From NCBI RefSeq assembly GCF_000286835.2, contig NZ_AJYD02000022.1, positions 1-40,391 of the forward strand: a stretch of DNA of 40,391 nucleotides. The letters run 5' to 3'. The position numbers and the translations under genes are program-made. Below, piece after piece: positions 23,180-32,924 of this stretch. The DNA comes from Enterovibrio norvegicus FF-33. Lineage in GTDB: Bacteria > Pseudomonadota > Gammaproteobacteria > Enterobacterales > Vibrionaceae. The notes under the pieces were generated by a model. That model saw only the letters and a program-made list of their open reading frames with translations. It was not told where the DNA came from and ran no database searches. How positions within the stretch are numbered: position 1 is the first letter of the stretch; each line of letters begins with the position of its first letter.

Positions 23180-24205
23180 TTACGCAATGGGCATGACGCG
23201 GTTTCTTCCTAAGCTTTTTGCTTCATATAACAACGCATCGGCGCGACCAATTAAGCTTTTAATTTTTTCACCATTTTCGAATTGCGCGACACCGATGGAC
23301 ATGGAAATATTATCGAGTTTCTTACCGGTTTTTTTATCTTTGATAACGAGTCTGTCGATGCTGGCTCTGATGGTTTCAGCGACGCGACACGCACCATTGA
23401 GTTGACGATTGGGCACTAAAATAGCGAACTCTTCTCCTCCATAGCGAAAAGCTTGGATGCCTTCGCGACAGTAATCGGATAAGCGTTTGGCTGTGAGTTT
23501 CAATACCTGATCGCCCATCAGGTGCCCGTAGGTGTCGTTGAAACTTTTAAAATGGTCGAGATCGCAGATCAGCAATGAAAACCCTTTTGGTGGCGGTTTA
23601 CTTGCAAGCGCATCCAGTTCAGCGTCAAAGGCTCGGCGATTGAACAGCCCAGTCAACGCATCGTTTAGCGCCTCTTCATTGGCTTGTGCCAGCGTTTCTT
23701 TCAGTCGTTCAATCTCTTTTTGCGCATCGGCAAGTTGGTTCTTGAAAAAGCTGGTGGATTGACGAATTTGGTTCGACCCTTTGACCGCACTGCGAACAAC
23801 AGCAATCGTTTCATCCATTGACAATGTTTCTTCGCCAACACGTGCCAATTGAGAGAAGGTTTTGTCCAGCGTACTTTGGAATGTGTCTGTGTCTTTGAGG
23901 GTGTCTTGCATGGTGTTGCCCATTTCTAGCGCTAACGCTTGCAAGCTTTGTTGAAAGTCGTCGGCCTCTTTGACTTTCTTATCGGCGAAATGAGATTGAT
24001 ACAGTTGGTCACATTGTACTTCGCTCAGTGTTCCCGTCGCGTGAATTGACTCATTAATCTCTTTCGATAGATCGGTGTCAGCGTCGGCCACATAGGTGTA
24101 CCACAACGCGTAGTTTGTGGGTGTCGCAGACACTTGATATTTCATCAGCAAAGGAACGACTTTCTTTAAATATCCTGTAGATAGCGCAAAATTATCTTTA
24201 GACAT
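23180..24205 (-). CDS. Diguanylate cyclase (GGDEF domain, GGEEF type)
   Basis: It makes the second messenger c-di-GMP from two GTP, favouring surface attachment over motility. Of 341 aa, the N-terminal 150 residues are soluble and helical (MSKDNFALSTGYLKKVVPLL onward), a sensor region without membrane segments. A coiled coil at about 155-178 leads into the GGDEF domain: NDALTGLFNRRAF, LLICDLDHFKSFND, active site RYGGEEF (256-260), ISMSIGVA, and DALLYEAKSLGRNRV. The inhibitory I-site RxxD is RxxI here (Arg247, Ile250), so product feedback through that site is probably absent. It stands alone and divergent from the Spo0M-like gene. Confidence 0.95.
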   Translation of the reverse strand: MSKDNFALSTGYLKKVVPLLMKYQVSATPTNYALWYTYVADADTDLSKEINESIHATGTLSEVQCDQLYQSHFADKKVKEADDFQQSLQALALEMGNTMQDTLKDTDTFQSTLDKTFSQLARVGEETLSMDETIAVVRSAVKGSNQIRQSTSFFKNQLADAQKEIERLKETLAQANEEALNDALTGLFNRRAFDAELDALASKPPPKGFSLLICDLDHFKSFNDTYGHLMGDQVLKLTAKRLSDYCREGIQAFRYGGEEFAILVPNRQLNGACRVAETIRASIDRLVIKDKKTGKKLDNISMSIGVAQFENGEKIKSLIGRADALLYEAKSLGRNRVMPIA

Positions 24206-24385
24206 GGCTGGCTTATTCTCCGTTCTATCATGCGAGCGAAACGATGCCGCTAATTACCAGTTTTATAAGCTTAGTAGAATTTAGGGGGATGCTGTGACAG
24301 CAACACCATTAACGTATGTCTACACTGAGCAAAAATGGTTTTTGTGTGAGGGATCTAGCGATGAATAGGACAAGGAGGCGTCATC

Positions 24386-25177
24386 ATGGGATGGTTTAAG
24401 AAAGCGTTGGCAAAAGTGGGCGTCGGCAGCGCCCAGATCGCATTGGTTTTGCCTAAAACATCGTTCGCTCAGGGCGAATCAACATCGGCCACAGTTTTAG
24501 TCACTGGGGGTAATACTCGCCAGCAGATTGATACTTTATCGTTTGAGCTTCGTTGTGATTATATGGGGTGGGAGCAGCTTCGCTCGAACGGAGAGCAAGG
24601 TCAAAAGCGCCAGAAACGGCGGATGACACATTCTTTGGTTAAATGGCGACTGCCGGATACCTTTGCGCTTGAAGCGGGAGAGCAGAGACAATTCGATACC
24701 CAGTTTCAAATCCCATTGGACACGCCTTTATCGATGGGGGATGGAAAGATATGGATGGTGGGCAATCTTGACATTCCCATGGCGAAAGATGCGTCCTGTG
24801 AGGTTTTTCTGACCGTCACACCCGATGCGCTGTTGAATGCGGTGTTTGACGGATTTGAACAAGCAGGTTTACGCATTGAAAAGGTCAGCAACCAAGATGT
24901 TGAACTGGCCTCTTTGCCTTTTGAGCAACGAATGACTTTGGTGCCAGTGTCTGGCCGATTGATGGAAAGCTTGCGACGCGTTGAGTTGGTGGCGTCTCGA
25001 GATACTGAGGGATTGCAGTTGGCGCTAATGTTATCGCGACAAGGTGAAGGAGTCGGTGATGCCTTAGGGCGTTTGGTGGGGGCGAATAAAGTGAAACGCG
25101 CGTTGACGATTCCTCATGATGCTTCACCCGTGCAAATCACTAAGCACATTGAGGCGTTTTTGGACAAAATCGAATAA
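24386..25177 (+). CDS. Spo0M-like (sporulation-control-type) protein
   Basis: This 263-aa cytosolic protein of the Spo0M/arrestin-like family is named from Bacillus but widespread in non-sporulating bacteria. The N-terminal stretch GWFKKALAKVGVGSAQIALVLPK begins an arrestin-like beta-sandwich (to about 135). A second domain carries repeated beta strands and ends ITKHIEAFLDKIE. It has no signal peptide. Family function outside Bacillus is unknown; roles in cell shape or stress have been proposed. AGGAGG 7 bp before the ATG gives a strong start. It stands alone, and a 26-bp dyad follows its stop. Confidence 0.85.
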   Translation: MGWFKKALAKVGVGSAQIALVLPKTSFAQGESTSATVLVTGGNTRQQIDTLSFELRCDYMGWEQLRSNGEQGQKRQKRRMTHSLVKWRLPDTFALEAGEQRQFDTQFQIPLDTPLSMGDGKIWMVGNLDIPMAKDASCEVFLTVTPDALLNAVFDGFEQAGLRIEKVSNQDVELASLPFEQRMTLVPVSGRLMESLRRVELVASRDTEGLQLALMLSRQGEGVGDALGRLVGANKVKRALTIPHDASPVQITKHIEAFLDKIE

Positions 25178-25180
25178 TAT

Positions 25181-25206
25181 TTTAAGCTTACACGTGTACG
25201 CTTAAA
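25181..25206. promoter_or_regulatory. 26-bp near-perfect dyad between the Spo0M-like gene and trhA
   Basis: The half-site TTTAAGC-T-TACAC is mirrored by GTGTA-C-GCTTAAA with a single mismatched pair and no loop. It overlaps a candidate -35 (TTACAC, 25188-25193) paired with CATACT (25212-25217) at 18 bp. The loopless symmetry suggests a repressor operator for trhA rather than a terminator. Confidence 0.45.
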
Positions 25207-25265
25207 TGTGTCATACTCATTATCAGCCTCACTTAAGTCGTTTTATTTAGAAGGATGATTGTCCA

Positions 25266-25925
25266 ATGACGACCTGTGTATCTGACACTCCCTCGTATTC
25301 GGTTAAAGAAGAAATTGCCAGTAGCATTAGCCATGGGCTAGGTGTCTTGTTCGGTGCTGTTGCACTCATATTACTGCTGGTCAAAGCGGTTGACGCGCAC
25401 GCCGATGTGCTAAGTATTGTGAGTTATAGCGTCTATGGTGCCAGTATCATTATTTTGTACTTGGCCTCGACCTTGTATCACGCCATTCCTTTTGAAAAAT
25501 TCAAACGCGCGCTTAAGACTTTCGACCACTGCGCTATCTATTTACTGATAGCCGGGACCTATACCCCGTTTCTGCTGATAAGTTTGCGCACGCCCCTAGC
25601 GATGGGTTTGATGGCGCTGATTTGGGGTATTGCATTGGTGGGCATCGTAATGAAAATTGCGTTTGTTTACCGCTTTGAATCCTTATCACTCTTTACTTAC
25701 TTAGCCATGGGGTGGCTGTCGCTCGTGGTGGTTTATCAGTTGGCGGATGTGGTCCCGACAGCAGGATTGGTTTTGTTAGCATTGGGCGGCGTGGTGTATT
25801 CCCTCGGTGTGATTTTCTACGTCAAACCTTCCATTCCCTATAATCATGCTATCTGGCATTTATTTGTGTTGGGTGGGACAGTGCTTCATTTTCTCGCCAT
25901 CTATTGGTATGTCACGCCCGTTTAA
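25266..25925 (+). CDS. trhA: TrhA/hemolysin III family membrane protein (YqfA)
   Basis: This 219-aa polytopic inner-membrane protein has seven predicted helices and belongs to the PAQR-like hemolysin III superfamily. Conserved putative metal-binding residues are in [30 protein letters not shown] and, near the C-terminus, [18 protein letters not shown]. coli YqfA/TrhA has been linked to membrane energetics and fatty-acid homeostasis; haemolytic activity should not be assumed. AAGGA lies upstream of the ATG. It is preceded by a dyad that may be its operator and is convergent with trkH. Confidence 0.9.
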   Translation: MTTCVSDTPSYSVKEEIASSISHGLGVLFGAVALILLLVKAVDAHADVLSIVSYSVYGASIIILYLASTLYHAIPFEKFKRALKTFDHCAIYLLIAGTYTPFLLISLRTPLAMGLMALIWGIALVGIVMKIAFVYRFESLSLFTYLAMGWLSLVVVYQLADVVPTAGLVLLALGGVVYSLGVIFYVKPSIPYNHAIWHLFVLGGTVLHFLAIYWYVTPV

Positions 25926-25950
25926 GCTTTTAGAAAGCCATTAACAATCA

Positions 25951-25990
25951 GAAAAGGCGAGAGAGTAGAATCTCTCGCTTTCTCATTTTT
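25951..25990. terminator. Bidirectional terminator between trhA and trkH
   Basis: CGAGAGA-GTAGAA-TCTCTCG is followed by CTTTCTCATTTTTT on the plus strand and CCTTTT on the minus strand. Confidence 0.82.
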
Positions 25991-26000
25991 TATGGCATGG

Positions 26001-27446
26001 TTAATCGCGCCAAAAGGCCGGAAACAACAATACAAGTACTGTCAGAATTTCCAACCGCCCCATGAGCATGCCAATGCAAAGCGCCCATTTTGCAGTGTCA
26101 GACAGACTGGCAAAATTGCCGGTTGGGCCAATGATGTTACCCATGCCAGGACCAACATTGGCAACGGCAGTCATGGCGCCGCTAAGGCTAGTAATTCCAT
26201 CCAAACCTGTCGCTGCCAGTACCATTGCAACCACTAAGATGGTGAACAGGTAGGTGATGGCGAATGCCACCACTGAACGCACGATATCTTCATTGACGGG
26301 CCTGCCGTTGTAACGCTGAATAAATACACCGGATGGGTGAACCAGTTGTTGAATGTGTTTTTTTAACAGTGCTAATGCCACCTGAAAACGGAAAATTTTC
26401 GCTCCGCCTGCCGTTGAACCAGAGCAACCGCCCACGATTAACATAAACGCAAAAATGACCGAAGCAAACGGGCCCCATGCCGTGAAGTCATCTAACCCAA
26501 ATCCTGTTGTGGTGACGACCGAGACGATGTTGAACGTGGAGACGCGAATTGCATCGGCAATGGCGTAGCTTTTGTATGTCACTAGCCAGATGCTCACCAT
26601 CGTAGAGGTGGCGAGCACGAGGTAGGTAAAGCCACGGATCTGAGCGTCATTGATGACCAAGGATGCATCACGTCGACGCAGAGATTGCATCATGAGCAAG
26701 AAAGGCAATCCGCCCGCAAACATGAACACCGTCCCTACCCATTGCGCGGAATGAGAGAAACGGTTCATTGACGCATCAGACGTAGAATAGCCGCCTGTAG
26801 ATATCGTTGTCATGGCGTGGTTAAGCGCCTGAAAGGGAGTCATACCTGTTAGCCAGTAAGCGAGAAAGCAAAGTACCGATAAGAACAGGTACACTTTCAT
26901 GATACTGGTCGCGACGTTTTTGGTGCGAGGGCTGGATTTTGCCGACCAGTCTGACGATTCAGTTTGAAACAATCGCATGCCACCCACATTCAAAAACGGC
27001 AAGATCGCCACGCCCATCACGATAAAGCCGACGCCGCCAAGCCATTGTAATATTGAGCGCCAGAGCAAAATGGCGGGCGCCATTTTGTCGAGATGGCTTA
27101 ATACCGTTGAGCCTGTCGTTGTAATGCCTGACATGGTCTCGAAATACGCATCGGTAAAGCTGATGTGGTTGATAAACACAAACGGTAGTGCTGCAAAGGC
27201 ACTGGCGATCAGCCACACCAATGTGGTGATGACAAACATGTCTCGGGCATTGAGTCGAAAATTATCTGTTTTGCCAAGCGTTAAGCAAAGGAAGGCGGCA
27301 ACATGAGTGATGATGACCGCGAGGCCAAAATCAAGAAACCCTGGTGTGCCCGTAAAAAACGCGGTCAGGGTTGGGACGTACATGAAAAGGGCGATCTTTG
27401 ATAAGACCAACCCGATAACAAACAGTACGGGTCTGAAATTAACCAT
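26001..27446 (-). CDS. trkH: Trk potassium uptake system, membrane channel subunit TrkH
   Basis: TrkH is the K+-translocating membrane subunit of the Trk system, gated by TrkA. At 481 aa (E. coli 483) it has the four M1-P-M2 repeats of the SKT family. Selectivity-filter regions are visible: MSGITTTGSTVL, ALNHAMTTISTGGYST, VSVVTTTGFGLDDF and AMTAVANVGPGMG. It ends FPAFWRD. It lies 15 bp downstream of trkA, so channel and gating subunit are co-transcribed. No strong ribosome site precedes the ATG, consistent with coupling to trkA. Confidence 0.97.
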   Translation of the reverse strand: MVNFRPVLFVIGLVLSKIALFMYVPTLTAFFTGTPGFLDFGLAVIITHVAAFLCLTLGKTDNFRLNARDMFVITTLVWLIASAFAALPFVFINHISFTDAYFETMSGITTTGSTVLSHLDKMAPAILLWRSILQWLGGVGFIVMGVAILPFLNVGGMRLFQTESSDWSAKSSPRTKNVATSIMKVYLFLSVLCFLAYWLTGMTPFQALNHAMTTISTGGYSTSDASMNRFSHSAQWVGTVFMFAGGLPFLLMMQSLRRRDASLVINDAQIRGFTYLVLATSTMVSIWLVTYKSYAIADAIRVSTFNIVSVVTTTGFGLDDFTAWGPFASVIFAFMLIVGGCSGSTAGGAKIFRFQVALALLKKHIQQLVHPSGVFIQRYNGRPVNEDIVRSVVAFAITYLFTILVVAMVLAATGLDGITSLSGAMTAVANVGPGMGNIIGPTGNFASLSDTAKWALCIGMLMGRLEILTVLVLLFPAFWRD

Positions 27447-27461
27447 GCATAGTTCGGCGTA

Positions 27462-28838
27462 TTAGAGGAAGAATGGACTTGGCTGGAACAGCCTTTCCAC
27501 ATCCGGGATATACTTCTTATCCACCAAGAACATCACCACATGGTCGTCTTGCTGAATAACCGTTTTATCATGAGCGATCAGAACTTCGTCTTCTCGAACA
27601 ATGGCGCCAATAGTGGTACCTGGTGGCAATTTAATGTCCCCAATGGCACGACCAACGACTTTTGATGTGTTGGAATCACCGTGTGCAATGGCTTCAATCG
27701 CTTCGGCTGCACCGCGACGAAGTGACGACACGTTGACGATGTCTGCTTTACGAACGTGAGTCAGTAAGGCCGATATGGTTGCTTGCTGCGGCGAAATCGC
27801 AATATCAATGGCTCCACCTTGCACGAGATCCACATAGGCGCTGCGCTGAATCAGTACCATGACTTTCTTGGCACCTAAACGTTTTGCCAGCATGGCTGAC
27901 ATGATATTGGCTTCATCTTCGTTGGTCACTGCGATAAACACATCAATCTGATCGATATGCTCTTCACTCAACAACTCTTGATCCGACGCATCACCACAAA
28001 AAACGATGGTGTTTTCGAGTATCTCGGACAACTGTTCAGCGCGTCGAGGGCTGCGCTCAATCAGCTTCACGCTGTAAGCACGTTCTAAGCTGCGCGCAAG
28101 TCCTGCGCCAATGTTGCCGCCCCCAACAATCATGATGCGCTTATAAGGCTTTTCAAGACGCTGGAGCTCACTCATCACGGAGCGAATGTGGTTACTGGCC
28201 GCGACAAAAAACACTTCATCATCCGCTTCAATGATGGTGGTGCCTTGCGGACGAATAGGACGGTCGCGGCGAAATATAGCGGCAACACGGGTATCAACGT
28301 GAGGCATGTGCTCACGCAAAGCGGACAGTGCATTCCCCACCAGCGGGCCACCGTAATAAGCTTTGACTGCGACAAGGCCGACTTTGTTATCGGCAAAGTT
28401 CACCACTTGCAACGCACCCGGGTATTCAATTAAGCGATGAATATACCTTGTTACCAACTCTTCTGGCGCAATCAGGTGATCGACCGGACAGGCATCGGTT
28501 TGGAATAGCTGCTCTTTAGCAGCGAGGTACTCAGGGCTTCGGATCCGCGCAACGCGATTGGGGGTGTTGTAGAGGGTAAAAGCGACTTGGCAAGCAATCA
28601 TGTTGGTTTCGTCGGAGTTGGTTACCGCAACCAGCATGTCGGCATCCTGCGCGCCGGCTTCTAACAGTGTAGATGGATGGCTGGCATAACCTTGAACGAC
28701 GCGTAAATCGTATTTGTCTTGTAGCTCTCTGAGGCGCTCAGGGTTTTTATCGACAATGGTAATGTCATTATTTTCGCCAACCAGATTTTCGGCCAATGTA
28801 CCGCCGACTTGTCCAGCCCCCAAGATGATAATTTTCAT
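27462..28838 (-). CDS. trkA: Trk system potassium uptake regulatory subunit TrkA
   Basis: TrkA is the peripheral, NAD(H)/ATP-binding ring that gates TrkH. The 458-aa protein (same as E. coli) is a tandem of two RCK units. The first Rossmann fold begins [19 protein letters not shown] with the acidic strand end [10 protein letters not shown]; the second begins [18 protein letters not shown] near residue 233. Each is followed by a TrkA-C domain. GAGG lies upstream of the ATG. It forms an operon with trkH. In vibrios and enterics trkA follows rsmB-fmt-def, as here on the same strand, so read-through from rsmB is possible. Confidence 0.97.
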   Translation of the reverse strand: MKIIILGAGQVGGTLAENLVGENNDITIVDKNPERLRELQDKYDLRVVQGYASHPSTLLEAGAQDADMLVAVTNSDETNMIACQVAFTLYNTPNRVARIRSPEYLAAKEQLFQTDACPVDHLIAPEELVTRYIHRLIEYPGALQVVNFADNKVGLVAVKAYYGGPLVGNALSALREHMPHVDTRVAAIFRRDRPIRPQGTTIIEADDEVFFVAASNHIRSVMSELQRLEKPYKRIMIVGGGNIGAGLARSLERAYSVKLIERSPRRAEQLSEILENTIVFCGDASDQELLSEEHIDQIDVFIAVTNEDEANIMSAMLAKRLGAKKVMVLIQRSAYVDLVQGGAIDIAISPQQATISALLTHVRKADIVNVSSLRRGAAEAIEAIAHGDSNTSKVVGRAIGDIKLPPGTTIGAIVREDEVLIAHDKTVIQQDDHVVMFLVDKKYIPDVERLFQPSPFFL

Positions 28839-28912
28839 AACGTCTGCCTGAACCTCAGTTCATGTTTTATTGGTTTTTACGGGTGGGCGTTGCCGCACCC
28901 GCATTGGCACCA

Positions 28913-30190
28913 CTACGCTTTTGTTAGTTCCGCGTAATAGAATCCATCCATGTTTTCTTGTCCCGGCAAAATTTGGCGACCGGGTTTGTCAACAGTGCCT
29001 GTTTTTAGCGTTGCATCACGGGTGCGAGCAAGAAATGCTGTCACTTGTTCGCTGTTTTCTTGTGGTGTGATAGAGCAGGTTGCGTAGACCATGGTGCCAC
29101 CTGACTTTAACTGCGCCCACATGGCGTCCATGATTTCGGATTGCAACGTGACAAGCTGTGCAATATCGTCAGCGCGTCGCAGCCATTTGATGTCTGGGTG
29201 GCGACGTATCACACCCGTCGCGGAACATGGCGCGTCAAGCAGGATACGATCAAACTGTTCACCCTGCCACCAGTCAGCAGGATAACGTGCATCCCCGCAT
29301 ATCACCTGTGCATTGAGTTGCAAACGTTGGAGGTTCTCTTTCACGCGCAGTAAGCGGGTGGCGTCGACATCCATCGCAACAACCTTCGCATCCGCTTGGT
29401 GTTCAAGAATATGGCAGGTTTTTCCACCCGGTGCGGCGCAACAATCCAAAATCAGCTCGCCAGATTGCGGCTTGAGATAATTGATTGAAAGCTGGGCGGC
29501 AGCATCTTGAACAGACACCCAACCATCAGCAAAGCCTGGCAGCGCTGTCACATCACACGGTGAGGCAAGCTTGAGTGCGTCTTCGGCTTCTGAGTGAATA
29601 TCGGTGTCGATGCCTATGTCTGTCAGCAGTGCGCGGTAGCTATCTCGGGTGTGATGAGTACGGTTAACGCGAAGCCACATTGGGGCTTTCTCGTGATTAG
29701 CTTCAACAACCTGTTCCCATTGATCTGGATAGGCGTTTTGCAACAGCTTCAACAACCAACCGGGGTGGCCATATTTACCGGCGTCGTGCGTGACAGCGGC
29801 GGTATCCAATGCTTCTTGGTTGCGTTGGTAGCTGCGCAATACGGCGTTAACCAGGCCGCGAAGCTGAGGCTTTTTAAGTACTTTGGTGGCATCGACTGTC
29901 TCGGCAACAGCAGCATGTGGCGGTATACGCATGAAGCTTATTTGGTAAAGCCCCACCAAGATCAGGTGGTGGAACACACGTTGTTTTCCCTTCAACGGTT
30001 TGTCCATCAGACTTTGGGTGATGGATTCAAGGCGCGGAAGCCAGCGCAGTACGCCGTAGCAGATTTCTTGCAACAGTGCGCCATCTCGCGGTGCCACTTT
30101 TTGCTGAGCAGGTGGCAGAACCGCAGACAGCGATTGTCCTTGATCGACCACCTGATAGATAACCTGTGCAGCGACAGCTCTTACATTCAT
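28913..30190 (-). CDS. rsmB: 16S rRNA m5C967 methyltransferase
   Basis: RsmB methylates C967 of 16S rRNA with SAM. It has 425 aa (E. coli 429). The N-terminal NusB-like RNA-binding domain (about 1-140) contains [15 protein letters not shown] and [13 protein letters not shown]. The Rossmann methyltransferase domain contains [12 protein letters not shown] (SAM site), [18 protein letters not shown] (TCx/PCx catalytic Cys) and [12 protein letters not shown], the second catalytic cysteine. The start ATG has AAAGG 8 bp upstream. It lies 99 bp after fmt, separated by two hairpins, so its transcription may be partly independent. Confidence 0.97.
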   Translation of the reverse strand: MNVRAVAAQVIYQVVDQGQSLSAVLPPAQQKVAPRDGALLQEICYGVLRWLPRLESITQSLMDKPLKGKQRVFHHLILVGLYQISFMRIPPHAAVAETVDATKVLKKPQLRGLVNAVLRSYQRNQEALDTAAVTHDAGKYGHPGWLLKLLQNAYPDQWEQVVEANHEKAPMWLRVNRTHHTRDSYRALLTDIGIDTDIHSEAEDALKLASPCDVTALPGFADGWVSVQDAAAQLSINYLKPQSGELILDCCAAPGGKTCHILEHQADAKVVAMDVDATRLLRVKENLQRLQLNAQVICGDARYPADWWQGEQFDRILLDAPCSATGVIRRHPDIKWLRRADDIAQLVTLQSEIMDAMWAQLKSGGTMVYATCSITPQENSEQVTAFLARTRDATLKTGTVDKPGRQILPGQENMDGFYYAELTKA

Positions 30191-30211
30191 TAAGGTACCT
30201 TTGTCAGGAAG

Positions 30212-30239
30212 TCACGCGCTGTGATAAGACAGCGCGTGA
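30212..30239. repeat. Perfect hairpin between fmt and rsmB
   Basis: TCACGCGCTGT (30212-30222) and ACAGCGCGTGA (30229-30239) pair perfectly around GATAAG. On the minus strand the hairpin is 22-49 bp upstream of the rsmB ATG and lacks a T run. It may be a translation- or mRNA-processing element. Confidence 0.55.
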
Positions 30240-30260
30240 TGAAAAGTGTTACTAACCACT

Positions 30261-30283
30261 AAAAAAGGCCAGCAAGCTGGCCT
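30261..30283 (-). terminator. Terminator after fmt
   Basis: On the minus strand AGGCCAGC-TT-GCTGGCCT is followed by TTTTTAG, 7 bp beyond the fmt stop. It should reduce read-through into rsmB. Confidence 0.85.
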
Positions 30284-30289
30284 CCGGCA

Positions 30290-31249
30290 TTACAGGATAT
30301 TGCCAGGTTCAAACCAGTCGCGGCGAGAGTTCAACATGTCTGCTGCACTCATGGCTTTCTTGCCCGGAGGCTGGATTGACGTTAGACATAGCACACCGTT
30401 ACCCGTGGCAACGCGAATGCCTTTTTTGTCTGCCGACAAGATGGTACCAGGGACACTTGTGCTTTCGTCCGTCTCGACGTCGGCATCCCATACTTTGATG
30501 TTGTGCTCGCCCTGATCGTTGACGGTCAGGGTGAAATAGCTCACAGGCCATGGATTGAAAGCGCGAATGCAGCGTTCAATCTCAACGGCACTCATGCTCC
30601 AGTCGATCTGTGCTTCTTCTTTGCTCAGCTTCTTGGCGTAGTTTGCCAGTTCGTCATTTTGCTTTTCAGCGACAGCTTTATCCGCTGCAATATCATCCAA
30701 GCAATGAACCAATGCGTCAGGTCCAAGTTCCGCCAATCTTTGATAAAGCGTGGCACTGGTTTCTTTTGGATCAATGCTCAGGGTTGCGATTTTTAGCATA
30801 TCGCCAGTATCTAAGCCTTCATCCATTTGCATGATGGTGACACCGGTTTCGGTATCGCCTGCCCAGATAGCGCGCTGAATAGGCGCAGCACCACGCCAGC
30901 GTGGCAAGATAGAACCATGCACGTTGATGCAACCAAGGCGTGGCGTATCGAGTACCACTTTTGGCAATAGCAGGCCATAAGCAACCACCACCATGATATC
31001 GGCATCAATCGCGGCTAATTCTTGCTGCGCGTCTTCGGCTTTTAAGCTTGCTGGCTGATAAACCGGGATGTTGTGTTCTTGTGCGAGGACTTTTACGGGA
31101 CTAGCCGTCAGTTTTTTTCCTCGACCAGCAGGACGATCTGGCTGGGTATACACCGCAACCACATCATGGTGCGAAGACAACAACGCCGCCAGATGAAGGG
31201 CGGCGAAATCCGGCGTGCCGGCAAATGCAATACGTAGTGATTTGCTCAA
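30290..31249 (-). CDS. fmt: Methionyl-tRNA formyltransferase
   Basis: Fmt formylates initiator Met-tRNA with 10-formyl-THF. It has 319 aa (E. coli 315). The N-terminal formyltransferase domain contains [14 protein letters not shown], the basic loop [37 protein letters not shown] (catalytic Asn/His) and [11 protein letters not shown] (catalytic Asp). The C-terminal OB-like tRNA-binding domain ends [19 protein letters not shown]. Translation starts at TTG: GAGG lies upstream, the N-terminus MSKSLRIAF matches the family, and no ATG is available nearby. It is 7 bp after def. Confidence 0.97.
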   Translation of the reverse strand: MSKSLRIAFAGTPDFAALHLAALLSSHHDVVAVYTQPDRPAGRGKKLTASPVKVLAQEHNIPVYQPASLKAEDAQQELAAIDADIMVVVAYGLLLPKVVLDTPRLGCINVHGSILPRWRGAAPIQRAIWAGDTETGVTIMQMDEGLDTGDMLKIATLSIDPKETSATLYQRLAELGPDALVHCLDDIAADKAVAEKQNDELANYAKKLSKEEAQIDWSMSAVEIERCIRAFNPWPVSYFTLTVNDQGEHNIKVWDADVETDESTSVPGTILSADKKGIRVATGNGVLCLTSIQPPGKKAMSAADMLNSRRDWFEPGNIL

Positions 31250-31256
31250 GGAAACC

Positions 31257-31769
31257 TCAGTTGGTTTTTTCGTTAGCGCGTTTGATCTTTTCGAGCTTTT
31301 GTTTGATGCGCTGTTGCTTTAACGGCGACAGGTAATCAACAAACAGTTTGCCTTCAAGGTGGTCTAATTCGTGTTGTACACAAATAGCCAGCAGATCGTC
31401 GGCATCGAATTGATAAGGGTTACCATCGCGGTCGAGCGCTTTCACGGTCACTTCAGATGCACGTGCCACTAACGCTCGTGCGCCAGGAACAGACAGACAG
31501 CCTTCTTCAATACCATCTTCACCGCGCTTTTCGATGATCTCAGGGTTGATCAGTACCATCGGCTCGTCGCGCGAATCAGAGATATCAATCACGACAATGC
31601 GTTGGTGAACATCAACCTGCGTTGCCGCCAAGCCAATACCTTCTTCGTCGTACATGGTATCTAGCATGTCATCGATGAATTTTTGAATTTCTGGTGTGAC
31701 GCTTTCTACCGGTTTAGCCACCGTGCGTAGGCGATCGTCCGGGAGGGTTAAAACCTGCAATACACTCAT
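31257..31769 (-). CDS. def: Peptide deformylase
   Basis: Def removes the N-formyl group from nascent proteins; it is an Fe2+ metalloenzyme. It has 170 aa (E. coli 169). All three family motifs are present: [15 protein letters not shown] (metal Cys) and [11 protein letters not shown] (HExxH). It is the first gene of def-fmt, the pair that adds and removes formyl groups. It is divergent from the LysM-protein gene across about 120 bp. Confidence 0.98.
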   Translation of the reverse strand: MSVLQVLTLPDDRLRTVAKPVESVTPEIQKFIDDMLDTMYDEEGIGLAATQVDVHQRIVVIDISDSRDEPMVLINPEIIEKRGEDGIEEGCLSVPGARALVARASEVTVKALDRDGNPYQFDADDLLAICVQHELDHLEGKLFVDYLSPLKQQRIKQKLEKIKRANEKTN

Positions 31770-31888
31770 AAACGTCTCTTAAAATTGTTGAACTGTGCCG
31801 TATCCGGCTTTGGTAATTGGGCTAATTCTAGACATTTTGCGATTCAAATGACAGCATCCAAATGAAAGTATGCTTTTGGAGACATAGG

Positions 31889-32923
31889 ATGTTTAAAAAG
31901 CTCGCCACGCTTTGTTTGGCTTATCTGTTGTCAGCAGCTGCAGCTGCCGCTGTTATTGAGGTATCAAAGGATGCACCGGACAATTATACTGTGCGCAAAG
32001 GCGATACCCTTTGGGACATTGCTGGCCTTTATTTGGAAAACCCTTGGCAGTGGCCTCATTTGTGGCAACAAAACCCAGCAATTGAGAACCCCCACCTTAT
32101 CTATCCAGGTGATGCACTGAGATTGTCATGGGATGAAGGACGACCCGCATTGTCTCTTGCAACGGGTGAACGGCTCACCAAGCAATTGCCGATTAGCTCT
32201 GCGTCACAGTCTGTGCTTAAACAGTTTCTGACGTTTGATACGCTGATTGGCGAGGCTGAGTTTGGTCTGGCACCTCGAGTCTTGGGGAGTCAGGATGGTT
32301 GGAGTTACATTTCTACGCGAACCCCTTTCTTTATTGATGCATCCGTTGAGTCTGAAAACTGGTTCATTTACCGACCAGTGACAACATTTGAGCGTACTGA
32401 AAATGATCAAATGTTGAAGATGATAAGCCTTAAGAAGGTTGCTGAAGCCAAGTTAGTCAGAGTACATGACGATATTTCTGAACTTAAGCTGGTGAAGCAA
32501 TCTCAAGAAGTCAGACCTAACGACATTCTTTTACCGGCACTGGGTGTAAAAACGGGCAGTGTTTTTCATCCCCAAACGGCACCGAGTGGATTGGAAGGTA
32601 ATTTGATCGGTCATCTTTATGGCAGTAAGTATGTAGGCCTTCGTCAAATCGTTGTGGTTGATCGGGGTGCAGAGGATGGCGTTAAAGCGGGACATGCGTT
32701 ATCTGTTCAGCAACCTGGTGCTGTGCTGAAAGGGGTAAAAGGCGACATGCGTTATGAAAGCGGCATTGATAGTGCCGCTGCCCCCGTGTTGACACAACTG
32801 CCGGATCAGCGTGCGGGGATGTTGCTGGTCATAAAAAGCTATCCACACTTTAGCTTGGCAATGGTCGTTGATGCTACTCAGCCACTTTCTGCACCTATGC
32901 TTGTGACGTCAGCGGAAGGCTAA
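31889..32923 (+). CDS. LysM-domain exported protein upstream of dprA
   Basis: This 344-aa protein has a signal peptide (MFKKLATLCLAYLLSAAAAAA) followed by one LysM module (about 32-82): YTVRKGDTLWDIAGLYLENP, then NPHLIYPGDALRL, a peptidoglycan-binding fold. The rest has no enzyme motif I recognise. A LysM protein of this type sits before dprA in vibrios and many gamma-proteobacteria; its exact role is not established. The start at 31889 (GGAG 7 bp upstream, directly before the signal peptide) is preferred to an ATG 27 bp upstream. It is 1 bp from dprA, suggesting coupling. Confidence 0.9.
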   Translation: MFKKLATLCLAYLLSAAAAAAVIEVSKDAPDNYTVRKGDTLWDIAGLYLENPWQWPHLWQQNPAIENPHLIYPGDALRLSWDEGRPALSLATGERLTKQLPISSASQSVLKQFLTFDTLIGEAEFGLAPRVLGSQDGWSYISTRTPFFIDASVESENWFIYRPVTTFERTENDQMLKMISLKKVAEAKLVRVHDDISELKLVKQSQEVRPNDILLPALGVKTGSVFHPQTAPSGLEGNLIGHLYGSKYVGLRQIVVVDRGAEDGVKAGHALSVQQPGAVLKGVKGDMRYESGIDSAAAPVLTQLPDQRAGMLLVIKSYPHFSLAMVVDATQPLSAPMLVTSAEG

Positions 32924-32924
32924 A

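Noticed and set aside
25266-25925. Haemolysin toxin
   Set aside because: The hemolysin III label is historical. The protein is a polytopic housekeeping membrane protein of the TrhA/YqfA type.
29594-30193. 199-codon open frame on the plus strand
   Set aside because: It lies fully antisense to rsmB, whose domains and catalytic motifs are intact. No ribosome site, promoter or recognisable domain.
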